The notes: a model not told the origin generated them from the sequence alone. DNA of 37,476 bases from Hydrogenophilales bacterium (GCA_024636675.1 JAGXGM010000017.1:1-37476), one strand, 5' to 3'. Positions 10,486 to 19,291 are shown, numbered from the stretch's first letter. A program made the numbers and translations.

Positions 10486-12092
10486 CGACCACCGCGCCGG
10501 CGCCCGCCACGCTGCAAAGTGTCGTGCGGGGTGCGTTCGCCGGCCTGGCCGAGCACCTCCAGGCCTTCAAGCTCGAACTGATGCCGCGCGAGGTGGGCAC
10601 GGTCGCCAGCGTATTCACGGGCATCGCACGGGTTCACGGCCTGCCCGGCGTGGGCTTCGAGGAATTGCTGTTGTTCCCGGGCGGCCTGTCGGGAATCGCC
10701 TTCAACCTCGACGAGGACGGCGTCGACGTCGTGTTGCTGGGCGACCACGCCCACCTGCACGCCGGCCAGGAAGTGCAACGCACCGGCCGCGTGATGGACG
10801 TGGCGGTGGGTGATGCGCTGCTGGGCCGCGTGATCGACCCGCTGGGCCGGCCACTGGACGGTGGCGCGCGCGTGGCGACACGCGAGCGCCTGCCCATCGA
10901 GCGCCCGGCGGCGGCCATCATGGACCGCGCCCCGGTGACCGAGCCGCTGCAAACCGGCCTCAAGGTCATCGACGCGCTGATTCCCATCGGCCGCGGCCAG
11001 CGCGAACTGATCCTGGGCGACCGCCAGACCGGCAAGACGGCGATCGCCATCGACACCATCTTCAACCAGCGCGGCAAGGGCGTGCTGTGCGTGTACTGCG
11101 CCATCGGCCAGCGCGCGTCCGCGGTGGCGAAGGCGGTGGCGAACCTGCGCGAGAAGGGGGCGCTGGCCTACACCGTGGTGGTGGTGGCCGAAGGCAACGA
11201 CGCGCCGGGCCTGGCCTACATCGCACCCTATGCCGCCACCAGCATCGCCGAGCACTTCATGGAGGCGGGCCGCGACGTGCTGATCGTCTACGACGACCTC
11301 ACCCACCACGCGCGCGCCTATCGCGAACTGTCGCTGCTGCTGCGTCGCCCGCCGGGGCGCGAGGCGTTTCCGGGCGACATCTTCTACATCCATTCGCGCA
11401 TGCTGGAGCGCGCCACCCATCTGAACGACGCGCGCGGCGGTGGCTCGATGACCGCCCTGCCGATCATCGAAACCGAGGCGCAGAACATCTCGGCCTACAT
11501 CCCGACCAACCTGATCTCCATCACCGACGGGCAGATCGTGCTGTCGCCGTCCTTGTTCGAACTGGGTGTGCTGCCGGCCATCGATGTCGGCCAGTCGGTC
11601 TCGCGCGTGGGCGGCAAGGCGCAGCGCGCGGCCTACCGCGCGGTGGCGGGCGATCTCAAGCTGGCCTACGCGCAGTTCGAGGAACTCGAGACCTTCGCCC
11701 GCTTCGGCGCCCGACTGGACGAGGGCACACGGCAGTCCATCGCGCACGGCAAGCGCATCCGCGCCTGCCTGGGCCAGTCTGAAATGTCGCCGGTGTCGGT
11801 GCCGGCGCAGATCGCCATCCTGCTGGCGCTGAACGCGGCGCTGTTCGACCCCGTGCCGCTGGAGCGCATGGCCGCCGCCCAGCGGGCCGTGGAGGACGCG
11901 GCCAACGCGCTGCCCGAGGACGTGGGCGAGCGACTGGTCGATGCCGATGAACTGTCCGACGCCGATCGCGAGCAGGTCACCGAAGCCGCCCGCGAATCAC
12001 TTGCATCGTTCCTGGCCCCCGCGGAGTCGAACCCGGCGCCGCCCGTGGCTGGGCCAGAGACAAAACCGAACCCACCGGAGGAATCAACATGA
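10482..12092 (+). CDS. atpA: N-type ATPase subunit alpha
   Basis: This is the non-catalytic nucleotide-binding subunit of the ATPase head, 536 residues. The Walker A motif GDRQTGKT lies at residues 179-186. The arginine finger that completes the catalytic site on beta is R375 in [10 protein letters not shown], and [17 protein letters not shown] is the Walker B region. A Pro/Glu-rich low-complexity tail ends the protein. The start is a GTG overlapping the atpF stop. The end overlaps the next gene by four bases (ATGA at 12089-12092), so the foreign-looking downstream gene is translationally coupled to a core subunit. Confidence 0.95.
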   Translation: MTTTAPAPATLQSVVRGAFAGLAEHLQAFKLELMPREVGTVASVFTGIARVHGLPGVGFEELLLFPGGLSGIAFNLDEDGVDVVLLGDHAHLHAGQEVQRTGRVMDVAVGDALLGRVIDPLGRPLDGGARVATRERLPIERPAAAIMDRAPVTEPLQTGLKVIDALIPIGRGQRELILGDRQTGKTAIAIDTIFNQRGKGVLCVYCAIGQRASAVAKAVANLREKGALAYTVVVVAEGNDAPGLAYIAPYAATSIAEHFMEAGRDVLIVYDDLTHHARAYRELSLLLRRPPGREAFPGDIFYIHSRMLERATHLNDARGGGSMTALPIIETEAQNISAYIPTNLISITDGQIVLSPSLFELGVLPAIDVGQSVSRVGGKAQRAAYRAVAGDLKLAYAQFEELETFARFGARLDEGTRQSIAHGKRIRACLGQSEMSPVSVPAQIAILLALNAALFDPVPLERMAAAQRAVEDAANALPEDVGERLVDADELSDADREQVTEAARESLASFLAPAESNPAPPVAGPETKPNPPEEST

Positions 12093-13258
12093 CGACCACG
12101 CACACGCTCGACACACTCACCCCCGCCCGCCTGGCCGAACTGGTCTCGTTCCAGGGGCGGCCGTGCCTGTCACTCTACCAGCCCACCCATCGACGCCATC
12201 CGGACAACCAGCAGGACCCGATCCGCTTCCGCCATTTGGTGACGGCGCTGGAGACATCGCTGCGACAGCACCACGCGACCGATGCCGTCAAGACCTTGAT
12301 CGAGCCGTTCGAGGTCCTCGCACAGGATCACGACTTCTGGAACCACACGCTCGACGGCCTGGCTGTGCTGGGCGCACCGGGCCTGTTCCGCGTGTTCCTC
12401 CTGCAGCGGCCGGTGGCTGAGTTGGCCGTGGTGGCCGACAGCTTCCACACCAAGCCGCTGCGCCGGTGGCTGCAGTCGGCCGGGCGCTACCAGGTGCTGG
12501 CGCTGAGCCTGCACCTGGTGCAGCTCTTCGAAGGTGATCGCAACGCGCTCGATGCCGTGGTGCTGGCCCCCGGCGTGCCGCAGACGATGACCGCGGCACT
12601 GGGCGAGGAGCGCACCGAGCCGCACACCAAGGTGTCTTCGTATGGCGGCATCGGCGGCGGTCACATGGCCATGCACCATGGCCAGGGCGGCAAGAAAGAC
12701 GAAATTGAAGGCGACGCCGAGCGCTTCTTCCGTGCCGTGGACCGCGCCGTGCTGGAACACCACTCGCGCCCGTCAGGCCTGCCCTTGATGCTGGCGGCCT
12801 TGCCCGAACACCATCACCTGTTCCACGAGGTCAGCCACAACCCGTTCCTGATGGCCAGCGGCGTGATGGCCGACCCCCAGGGCCTGACGCATGACGCCTT
12901 GCGCCAGCGCGCCTGGGACGTGGCAGCGCCGCAGCAACAGGCGCAGCAGGCGGCGTGGAGCGATGCCTACGCGGCCGCCGCGGCTAAAGGGCTGGGCAGC
13001 GAGGATCTGGCACAGGTCGCCCAAGCCGCGGTGGCAGGTCGCGTGGCGACGCTGCTGATCGAGGCCGAGCGTCAGGTGGCCGGCCGGATCGACGCAGCGA
13101 CCGGGCGCATCGATCCGGCCGAGCTCGGCAACCCGCGCGTGGATGACGTGCTCGACGACCTCGGTGCGCTGGTCGAAAAGATGGGCGGCCAGGTCCATGT
13201 TCTGCCGGCCGAGCGCATGCCTTGTCGTACCGGCGTGGCGGCCAGTTTTCGTCACTGA
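12089..13258 (+). CDS. eRF1/Pelota-like (baeRF-type) protein inside the ATPase operon
   Basis: The 389-aa product resembles the bacterial homologues of archaeo-eukaryotic release factors (baeRF families). The N-terminal [10 protein letters not shown] strand is typical, and a C-terminal eL30-like domain ends in [22 protein letters not shown], as in eRF1/Pelota domain 3. A loop rich in His and Gly at residues 185-202 ([14 protein letters not shown]) lies where eRF1 carries its GGQ peptidyl-hydrolase loop. Here it reads GQGG, so whether it hydrolyses peptidyl-tRNA is open. It has a strong GGAGGA ribosome site (12077-12082) and overlaps atpA by four bases. An HPF-like gene follows. I infer a role in ribosome rescue or stress translation, perhaps tied to ATPase synthesis. 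Confidence 0.75.
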   Translation: MTTTHTLDTLTPARLAELVSFQGRPCLSLYQPTHRRHPDNQQDPIRFRHLVTALETSLRQHHATDAVKTLIEPFEVLAQDHDFWNHTLDGLAVLGAPGLFRVFLLQRPVAELAVVADSFHTKPLRRWLQSAGRYQVLALSLHLVQLFEGDRNALDAVVLAPGVPQTMTAALGEERTEPHTKVSSYGGIGGGHMAMHHGQGGKKDEIEGDAERFFRAVDRAVLEHHSRPSGLPLMLAALPEHHHLFHEVSHNPFLMASGVMADPQGLTHDALRQRAWDVAAPQQQAQQAAWSDAYAAAAAKGLGSEDLAQVAQAAVAGRVATLLIEAERQVAGRIDAATGRIDPAELGNPRVDDVLDDLGALVEKMGGQVHVLPAERMPCRTGVAASFRH

Positions 13259-13293
13259 CACCGCGTGTATCCCGAACCCCACAGGAGAACCTC

Positions 13294-13659
13294 ATGAAGA
13301 TCCAACTCAACACCGACGTCCACATCGACGGCACCGAGGCGCTGGCCGCGCAGGTGGGCGCCACGCTCGAGCAGGCGCTCGAGCGCTTCGGCGAACGCGT
13401 GACCCGGGTGGAAGTTCATCTGAGCGACGAGAACGGCGGCAAGAGCGGGCAGCAAGACCAGCGCTGCATGCTGGAGGCCCGTCTCGAAGGCCGGCAGCCG
13501 GTGGCGGTGACGGACCAGGCCGCGACGCTGGAGCAGGCGGTGCATGGCGCTGCGCAGAAGCTGGCGCGTCTGCTGGACAGCACGCTCGGACGGCTGCATG
13601 ACGATCGCGAAAAGGCGTCCGGCCCGCCCTCGTCCGGGACGGAACCCGCGCAGCGCTGA
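13294..13659 (+). CDS. Ribosome hibernation-promoting factor (HPF/RaiA) family protein
   Basis: The 121-aa protein begins with MKIQLNTDVHIDGTEALAAQ and has the beta-alpha-beta-beta-beta-alpha layout of short HPF/YfiA proteins, with VTRVEVHLSDENG and RCMLEARLEG strands. Family members bind the decoding site of idle ribosomes and keep them in 100S or inactive 70S forms. The start is the ATG at 13294 with AGGAG just upstream. The last 20 residues are a polar Ser/Pro tail. The gene lies between the eRF1-like gene and atpG, and its stop overlaps the atpG start by one base. This gives two adjacent ribosome-directed genes within the ATPase operon. Confidence 0.85.
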   Translation: MKIQLNTDVHIDGTEALAAQVGATLEQALERFGERVTRVEVHLSDENGGKSGQQDQRCMLEARLEGRQPVAVTDQAATLEQAVHGAAQKLARLLDSTLGRLHDDREKASGPPSSGTEPAQR

Positions 13660-14573
13660 TGGCCACGACCACGATCGCGTTGCGCCGCCAGATCGGCAGC
13701 GCGGGTGACCTCAAGTCCGTGGTGCGCACGATGAAGGCCTCCGCGGCGTCGGCCATCGGGCAGTACGAAAGGTCGGTGGCCGCACTCGCCGACTACGCGC
13801 GCACAGTCGAACTCGGGCTCGGTGTGTGTCTGCGCACAGTCGATCCGAATGGGTCACGCGCGCACTCCCCCCCGAGGCACGCCGATGACGCCGTGGTGCA
13901 CGCCGTCGTGTTCGGCTCCGACCAGGGGCTGGTGGGCCGGTTCAACGAGGTGGTGGTCGAGCATGCGATGGTGCACTTGGGATCATTGCCTGCGAAGGCG
14001 CAGGTCTGGGCGGTCGGCGAGCGTGTGCATGCGCGCCTGCTCGATGCGGGCATTGCACCCGTTGGCTCGTTTCCTGTGCCGGGATCGGTGGAGTTGATCA
14101 CGCGGCTCGTCGGGCAGATCCTCCTGCAGGTCCAGGTGCCGGACACCGAATCGGTGGGCGAACCGCAGGGTGGAACCCTGATGCTCTTCCATAATCGGCC
14201 GACCGGCTCCGGCTACGAACCGGTGAGACAGCGACTGCTGCCACTGGACGAGCGCTGGCAGCGCGAACTGGCCCGTCAGCCCTGGCCCACGACCCCATTG
14301 CCCGAAGTGCTCGGCACAGGCCCCCAGGCGCTGCGGGCCTTCGTCCGCGAGCACCTGTTCGTCTCGCTGTTTCGTGCCAGCGCCGAGTCCCTCGCCAGCG
14401 AGAACGCGAGTCGTCTTGCCGCCATGCAGCGCGCCGATCGCAACATCGGCGAGTTGCTCACGGATCTCGGCGCAAAGTTCCACCGGCTTCGCCAGAGTGG
14501 CATCGACGAAGAGTTGTTCGACGTCATTGCCGGCTTCGACGCGCTCCGACCCAACTCGTCAGCGCAGAGCTGA
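13659..14573 (+). CDS. atpG: N-type ATPase subunit gamma
   Basis: This is the central rotating shaft of the ATPase, 304 residues. The N-terminal helix (LRRQIGSAGDLKSVVRTMKASAA) carries the conserved K-x-V-x-x-M-K pattern, the FGSDQGLVGRFNE strand is the Rossmann-like core, and the C-terminal helix contains SENASRLAAMQRADRNIGELL, matching the family's SEx(A/N)xRMxAMxxAxxN signature. The start at 13659 overlaps the last base of the HPF-like gene. It ends the operon. Beyond its stop the DNA turns into insertion-sequence remnants, and no clear terminator was seen. Confidence 0.92.
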   Translation: MATTTIALRRQIGSAGDLKSVVRTMKASAASAIGQYERSVAALADYARTVELGLGVCLRTVDPNGSRAHSPPRHADDAVVHAVVFGSDQGLVGRFNEVVVEHAMVHLGSLPAKAQVWAVGERVHARLLDAGIAPVGSFPVPGSVELITRLVGQILLQVQVPDTESVGEPQGGTLMLFHNRPTGSGYEPVRQRLLPLDERWQRELARQPWPTTPLPEVLGTGPQALRAFVREHLFVSLFRASAESLASENASRLAAMQRADRNIGELLTDLGAKFHRLRQSGIDEELFDVIAGFDALRPNSSAQS

Positions 14574-14597
14574 ACCTTGAACTGAAGGCATTCCCTG

Positions 14598-14909
14598 TCA
14601 TGCGCGCAAGCAAACCCGCCGAAACCGAACGAACACGATTGCGCATCCGGGCGTTGTCGAGGTGGGAGAACGAGGGCGGCGCGGCCTGCGGACCCCTGCC
14701 GTCGCCCACGATGGATCTGCCGGGATCGAACGATGCACCGAGCCTGCCGCGCCGTAGGCCAGGAAGCGCCCCAACCACTTGCGCACGGTAGGCACGCTCA
14801 CCCCATGCGTAGCGGCAGCAGTGCTTGGGTTCAAGCCTCGTTCGGTGAGGTCTCAGACCATTTCGAGTCGACGGGCAAACGTCAGTCGGGCGTTCTTATG
14901 CATGTTCAT
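14598..14909 (-). pseudogene. IS481-type transposase remnant
   Basis: From the ATG at 14909 the frame reads MNMHKNARLTFARRLEMV, then a TGA at 14853-14855, and continues in frame as DLTERGLNPSTAAATHGVSVPTVRKWLGRF. This is the N-terminal helix-turn-helix part of IS481-family transposases. Similarity fades after about residue 55, and the catalytic core is absent. It is a dead 5' fragment with at least one nonsense mutation, lying between the end of atpG and the IS630 element. Confidence 0.7.
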
Positions 14910-15002
14910 TCGGCTGGGCCTCCTGAGAGAACTGGGGTTTGGCGATTTCCATTTTCTCAGAGCGACCACCCACCGGACTCCCTGCCTAAGTAGTTCGTTT
15001 CG

Positions 15003-16235
15003 TAAGTTCACACACGTATTTTTGAAGCAGCCAGCTTCAAGGGCTGGCTCTGCGCCCATCGATCACGCATGCGTGCGACCAGTGCATTGAGATCGGCGCG
15101 GGTGAACTTCCATTCGAACGGACGTGCGATGCTCTCGAAGTGGCGCTCGAAGTTCGCCAGCCGCTCGGCGACCGCCGCCAAGCAAGGGAAGTCGTTCGGG
15201 GTCAGCACCTTGCGCTGCACGATCGAGAAGTAGATTTCGATCTGGTTGAGCCAGCTCGCGTGGATCGGTCCGTGGACCGGGACCAATGTGGGATGGGCTT
15301 GCGTGAGGCGGCGCACTGATGCCTCGCCACGATGCGACGAGCCGTTGTTCATGATCCAGAAGACGCGGCGAGCGGTGTTGTACGGCGACTGGCTCATGAC
15401 TTGTTCGACCAAACGCTCGAAGGGCGCGATGCCGGTGGTTGCTTCGCAGCGGCCGAACACTTTGGCGCGGTGCACGTCCAGCGCAGCCAAGTACGCCCAG
15501 GCGCCACCGCGTGCGTACTCGTGCTCCACGCGCATCCACTTGCCGGGCTCGGTGGGCAGGCTCGGATGGATACGCAGGCGAGCCTGGATGCTGGTCTTCT
15601 CGTCAGTCGAGATGACGAACTCGTCGTGGCGCAGTGCCTGTCCTTGCCAGCGCCGCTCGTACAGGTCCAGGATCCGCCCGGCCTTGGCCTGGAAGTGAGG
15701 ATCCCGCGGAAAGATCCAGCACCGGTGCTGCCAAGGACGAATCGCGTCCTCGTGCAACCAACGCCATACCGTACTGTCGCTGATGCGGGCCACCAGGCCC
15801 GAGCGCTGCGCGTGTCGCGCCACGTCGGCGATGCTGAGTCGCGATAGCGGCAAGCCCAAGGTCGTCGGCAACTCGCACGCAAGCGCCTTGATCTCAACCG
15901 TGAACTCTGGGGGGAAAGACCCGAGGGCGTCCCGGGCGGGCTTTCTCTTCGAGGCCCGCCAATCGCTCCTTGAAGAATCGTTGCCGCCACTGGCTGACCA
16001 CCTCGCGTCGCGTGTCCAGCCGCACGGCAATCTCGTCGTTGTCCATGCCCACGGCGGCCATGAGGATCATCTTGGCTCGAACTACCTCGCAATACGGCAA
16101 CGTATATCTGGTGGCACGCCGATTCAACTCGGCGGACTCGTCCACAGACAGCTCGATACGGAACGGGCTCTTCCTCGGCATGCGTAACCCCCCGGTCGAA
16201 GGATCGCATCACGACGCCATACGTGCCCGAACTTA
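15003..16235 (-). mobile_element. IS630-family insertion sequence with both ends
   Basis: Near-terminal 17-bp inverted sequences lie at 15003-15019 and 16219-16235, matching at 14 of 17 positions (TAAGTTC, three differences, CACGTAT). Each outermost dinucleotide is TA, the target that IS630/Tc1-mariner elements duplicate, so the element proper is about 15005-16233, or 1.23 kb, the usual family size. It holds one transposase gene on the minus strand, split by a frameshift. It has inserted between the IS481 remnant and the tRNA-His-derived repeat. Confidence 0.8.
15008..16181 (-). pseudogene. IS630-family transposase, frameshifted
   Basis: The 5' part (ATG at 16181) reads MPRKSPFRIELSVDESAELN and carries the helix-turn-helix, ending early at 15894. 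The remainder is in another frame and continues to 15008. The two join at a run of six C (15909-15914 on the plus strand as G); one C fewer would restore a continuous protein through GRPRVFPPEFTVEIKALACEL. The catalytic core has D-E-K-T in VISTDEKTSIQ and the third acidic residue in SWLNQIEIYFS. The second Asp of the usual DNGSSHRG motif is Asn here (MNNGSSHRG). The frameshift could be programmed slippage, a mutation or a sequencing error; the Asn suggests a dead copy. Confidence 0.8.
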
Positions 16236-16272
16236 TCAAGCATATACGTGGTCATATTTATGAAACCACCTA

Positions 16273-16303
16273 CTAAGGGATGTTGGGGTGGCTGACGGGG
16301 CTC
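16273..16303 (-). repeat. Left direct repeat: displaced 3' end of tRNA-His (att-like site)
   Basis: These 31 bases are identical to 31511-31541, which covers the last 20 bases of the tRNA-His gene including its CCA, plus 11 bases downstream. The identity stops sharply on both sides. A displaced copy of a tRNA 3' end is what a tyrosine integrase leaves at the far end of an island, so this is a probable att site marking the left edge of the 15.2-kb aryl-polyene segment. Confidence 0.85.
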
Positions 16304-16350
16304 CACCGACCACCACGCAAACCCAGCATTCATGAGGCTTGCCAGCCGGT

Positions 16351-16382
16351 GTTACACGGTGCTGTGTGACAGATAGTGTAAC
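16351..16382. repeat. Short inverted repeat GTTACAC/GTGTAAC
   Basis: Arms at 16351-16357 and 16376-16382 are perfect reverse complements separated by 18 bases. It lies 48 bases inside the left tRNA-His repeat. Such spaced arms could bind a recombinase or regulator, but 7-bp arms also arise by chance. Confidence 0.35.
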
Positions 16383-16543
16383 AAGTCTGGCGTATCCAGG
16401 AGGGGAGAGCCATCGCGTCGAGCTTCGCGTTGGCGTCGCCCGCGCAGCCTATCGCGGCCACGTAATGTTCCGCCCCTTCCACCGCAACGCTGGGATGCGA
16501 CGTTCGGACATCGAGTCGCTTTAGGCGAAACCATTGCAGGTGC

Positions 16544-16590
16544 GACTGTTGATCCGCAGGTCCCAGGTTCGATCCCTGGTCGGGGAGCCA
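16544..16590 (+). repeat. Orphan 3' half of a tRNA-Asn gene
   Basis: The 47 bases run from the 3' side of the anticodon stem-loop (GACTGTTGATCCGC, with the GTT anticodon in its loop) through a complete T arm (GGTTCGATCC) to the acceptor strand CGGGGAGCCA with encoded CCA. The 5' half (D arm and 5' acceptor strand) is absent; the preceding bases do not fold with it. It is not a functional tRNA. It looks like an attachment-site relic of an element that used tRNA-Asn. Confidence 0.75.
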
Positions 16591-16608
16591 AGGAACACGA
16601 AGGACACG

Positions 16609-16640
16609 AGGCCTCGCAGGCGTGAAGGCTTGCGGGGCCT
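16609..16640 (+). terminator. Terminator-like hairpin after the tRNA-Asn remnant
   Basis: The arms AGGCCTCGCAGGC (16609-16621) and GCTTGCGGGGCCT (16628-16640) form a 13-bp stem with two G-U pairs and a six-base loop, followed by TTTCGCG. The position 18 bases after a tRNA 3' end fits a tRNA terminator carried along with the remnant. The T-run is short. Confidence 0.55.
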
Positions 16641-16986
16641 TTCGCGTATTCGGGCGGGTCGAACCCAGCAGAACGGTCGTCGAGCACGGTTCAACGTGCC
16701 CAACCGCCTTCCGGTCGGCCTGATCGGTCTCGACCAGCTTACCCTTGCAGAATCACTGACACGCGCAGGTGCCAACCCCGAACGCTCCTACCATCATGGA
16801 CGTCGATCGGCCGCTGTCACCGACGCAGCGGTAGAATGGCAAGCAGTTCTGCCGGCTGCGAATCGTGGGCGTGGAGATGGATCATTTCTATCGAAACCGG
16901 CGTCGCCAGGGCTGCATCGTGATCGCCCCTGCCGCGATCATGGGCCCGTCGTTCTAGGCTGTTTAATCAATCGAAGGATCTTTCTC

Positions 16987-17271
16987 ATGTCGGAAACTGC
17001 ATCGTCTGAAGCTTTTCCGGCGCTTATGCCCGAGCTTGCCGCGCTGATCATCGAAGCGCTCAATCTTGATATCACGCCTGCCGGGATCGCGCCCGATGCT
17101 CGCCTCTATGGCGAGGGATTGGGGCTCGACTCGATCGATATGCTTGAAATCGCGCTGGTGGTGTCCAAGCGTTACGGTTTCCAACTGCGTTCCGAGAGCG
17201 ATGACAATACCCGCATTTTCGCCTCGCTCCGCTCATTGGCCGATTACATCGCGGAGCATCGCACGCAGTGA
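16987..17271 (+). CDS. Acyl carrier protein of the aryl-polyene cluster
   Basis: The 94-aa acidic carrier protein has the phosphopantetheine attachment motif GLGLDSIDMLEI, with the Ser of DSI as the prosthetic-group site. It carries the growing aryl-polyene chain. By position, directly before the ApeG-like membrane protein, it corresponds to ApeF of the described clusters. A second carrier (ApeE) normally precedes it but is not in this window. The ATG at 16987 has AAGGA at 16974-16978; the frame is open further upstream but reads through the tRNA-Asn remnant, so that extension is not coding. It is coupled to the next gene by GTGA. Confidence 0.88.
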   Translation: MSETASSEAFPALMPELAALIIEALNLDITPAGIAPDARLYGEGLGLDSIDMLEIALVVSKRYGFQLRSESDDNTRIFASLRSLADYIAEHRTQ

Positions 17272-17921
17272 AGCATTTCCCCACCGGGGCGCTGCGCACG
17301 ACGGCCATTGCCGGCCTGATCATCGCGTGGGTGGTGGTTGCACATTTGGGCAGCGCGGGTGACGTATCGCCGGCGCTGGCCGCCGCGGTTGGCCTTGTGC
17401 CGCTTGTCATGGCGGCGGCGATTTTGATCGAACGTGTTCATGGTCGCGCCATGAAAGTGGTTGCGGGCTTGTGTGCCATCGCGGCACTGATTGCCGGCTG
17501 GCCGCTGCTGACGGCACATGTGGCCTCGCTTTATTTTGTTCAGCATTTCGGCGCACAGCTATTGTTTGGCTCATGGTTCGGACGTACGCTGCTGCCCGGG
17601 GATACCCCGCTGATCAGCCAGTTCGCGCGTCACGTGCTGGGGCAGGAACTCTCTGAGAGTCATGCGCGCTACACGCGTCGTCTGACAGTGGCCTGGACGC
17701 TCTTCTTCGCCATCAACTTGCTGATGTCCGTGGCGCTGTTTCTTCTGGCGCCAATCGAAATCTGGTCTTACTACGCCAATGTGCTGAATCTGCCACTGAT
17801 CGGCGTCATGTTCGCCGGGGATTATCTGTGCCGCTTTCGCTTCCTGGCCCCGGAAGAACGGCCCACACTGGCGCAGGTCGTTCGCGCCTACCATGCAACC
17901 ATGCGCAATCCAGTAAATTGA
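17268..17921 (+). CDS. ApeG-like inner-membrane protein (COG4648 type)
   Basis: The 217-aa protein is largely hydrophobic, with about five to six membrane segments and a cytoplasmic Arg-rich C-terminal part (CRFRFLAPEERPTLAQ). Proteins of this type sit between the carrier-protein and ligase genes in aryl-polyene clusters; their role is not proven. The start is a GTG at 17268 overlapping the ACP stop. Its stop overlaps the ATG of the ligase by one base (TGATG). Confidence 0.8.
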   Translation: MKHFPTGALRTTAIAGLIIAWVVVAHLGSAGDVSPALAAAVGLVPLVMAAAILIERVHGRAMKVVAGLCAIAALIAGWPLLTAHVASLYFVQHFGAQLLFGSWFGRTLLPGDTPLISQFARHVLGQELSESHARYTRRLTVAWTLFFAINLLMSVALFLLAPIEIWSYYANVLNLPLIGVMFAGDYLCRFRFLAPEERPTLAQVVRAYHATMRNPVN

Positions 17922-19291
17922 TGGTGCGCGACGCCGCGCACCCCCTGCTGTCGCATACGCGGCTGGACGCGGTGCTGGCCTGGACTGCCAATGGCCCACG
18001 AACCGTTCGCCAGTTTATTGTCGATGCGCATGAGCTTGCCGCGAGTTTGCCGCCGGCAGGCCATTTGCTCAATATCTGCAAGGATCGCTACCGATTTGCC
18101 GTGGGTTTCGCGGCGGGTTTGCTCGATGCGCGGGTCAGCTTGCAGCCGACCACCTTGCTGGCCGACACGTTGCCGCGCCTTCGTGCCGACTACCCCGATG
18201 TTGTTTGCCTGACCGACGACAACACGGATACCCGGGATTTGCCGCAATACGATTTTCCGACCCTGCCCGACGCCAGAGCCGGCGAGCGCGTCGACATGCC
18301 GATGATCCGTGCCGAACAGGTGGCGGCCATCCTGTTCACCTCCGGTTCGACCGGACTGCCGCAGCCTCATCCACGAAGCTGGGGCAGCCTGGTGCGCGGG
18401 GCGCAGGCGCAATCCGCGCGTCTGGGCTTGCGCGGCCAAGCGCACACGATCGTCGGCACCGTACCGGTGCAGCACAGCTATGGTTTCGAATCAACCCTGC
18501 TGCTACCCATGCAGTCACAGGGCAGTTTCTGGTCCGGCCAGCCGTTTTACCCGCAGGACTTCGCGATTGCGCTGATTGCTGTGCCAGCACCGCGCATGCT
18601 GGTGACCACACCACACCACCTTGCCGTGCTGCTGGCGTCGGATGTTGCCCTGCCCCCCGTTGCCCGGTTCCTGCTGGCCACGGCGCCGCTCTCCGACGCC
18701 CTGGCTCGGCGCGCAGAGCAGCGTTTCGGCGCTCCGGTCCATGAGATTTATGGCTCTACCGAAAGCGGCCATGTGGCCAGTCGACGTACGACCGATGGTC
18801 CGGAATGGCGTCCCCTCGATGGCGTGATGCTGGATGCGAAAGGTGATGACGTCTGGTTTCACGGCGGTCACATCGAGCGCCGTGTCGCCAGCGCCGACCT
18901 TCTGCAGTTGTCTGGCGGTGGGCAATTCATACTGCGCGGACGCAAGGCGGATCTCGTCAATATCGCCGGCAAGCGCACGTCGCTCGATTACCTGAACCAC
19001 CAAGTTTGCGCCATCGCCGGGGTGCGCGATGCGGCGTTTTTTCTTCCTGAAGATACAGGCACGAGCGATCTTGCGGTCACACGGCTGGCACTGTTCGTCG
19101 TGGCTCCCGAATTGAGCGTTTCCACGCTGGTGGGCGAATTGCGCCAGCGCATCGACCCGGTCTTCATGCCCAATCCGATCGTGGCGCTGACCGAGCTGCC
19201 GCGTAACGCCATGGGCAAGTTGCCACGCAGCAGCCTACAGGCACTCCATGCTGAATACCGGAGTGGAGTCGGGGCCGATGAGCGGCGCTGA
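17921..19291 (+). CDS. apeH: Aryl-polyene starter AMP-ligase (ApeH type)
   Basis: The 456-aa adenylate-forming enzyme is expected to activate an aromatic acid (4-hydroxybenzoate or similar) with ATP and load it on the carrier protein. The AMP-binding signature FTSGSTGLPQPH is at residues 139-150, the YGSTE motif at 277-281, the RGRKADLVNIAGKR hinge follows, and the catalytic Lys lies in RNAMGKLP near the end. It is shorter than typical acyl-CoA ligases (about 550 residues), as is usual for ApeH. It follows the membrane protein with a one-base overlap and overlaps the dehydratase gene. Confidence 0.88.
   Translation: MVRDAAHPLLSHTRLDAVLAWTANGPRTVRQFIVDAHELAASLPPAGHLLNICKDRYRFAVGFAAGLLDARVSLQPTTLLADTLPRLRADYPDVVCLTDDNTDTRDLPQYDFPTLPDARAGERVDMPMIRAEQVAAILFTSGSTGLPQPHPRSWGSLVRGAQAQSARLGLRGQAHTIVGTVPVQHSYGFESTLLLPMQSQGSFWSGQPFYPQDFAIALIAVPAPRMLVTTPHHLAVLLASDVALPPVARFLLATAPLSDALARRAEQRFGAPVHEIYGSTESGHVASRRTTDGPEWRPLDGVMLDAKGDDVWFHGGHIERRVASADLLQLSGGGQFILRGRKADLVNIAGKRTSLDYLNHQVCAIAGVRDAAFFLPEDTGTSDLAVTRLALFVVAPELSVSTLVGELRQRIDPVFMPNPIVALTELPRNAMGKLPRSSLQALHAEYRSGVGADERR

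Larger units (their letters stand above)
16304..16986. other. Non-coding left end of the aryl-polyene segment
   Basis: No convincing gene lies in these 680 bases. They hold an inverted repeat (16351-16357 with 16376-16382), an orphan tRNA-Asn 3' half (16544-16590) followed by a terminator-like hairpin (16609-16640), and the leader of the acyl carrier protein gene. A short open stretch ending in a TAG near 16957 (EMDHFYRNRRRQGC) may be the tail of a deleted gene, but it is too short to assign. The island promoter should be in the last 300 bases; a TAGAAT at 16832-16837 is a possible -10 box without a good -35. Confidence 0.5.

Noticed and set aside
16521..16590. A functional tRNA-Asn gene
   Set aside because: Only the 3' half is present; no D arm or 5' acceptor strand can be found upstream.
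16534..16986. In-frame N-terminal extension of the acyl carrier protein
   Set aside because: The extension would read through a tRNA-Asn 3' half and its terminator hairpin, while a good ribosome site precedes the ATG at 16987.
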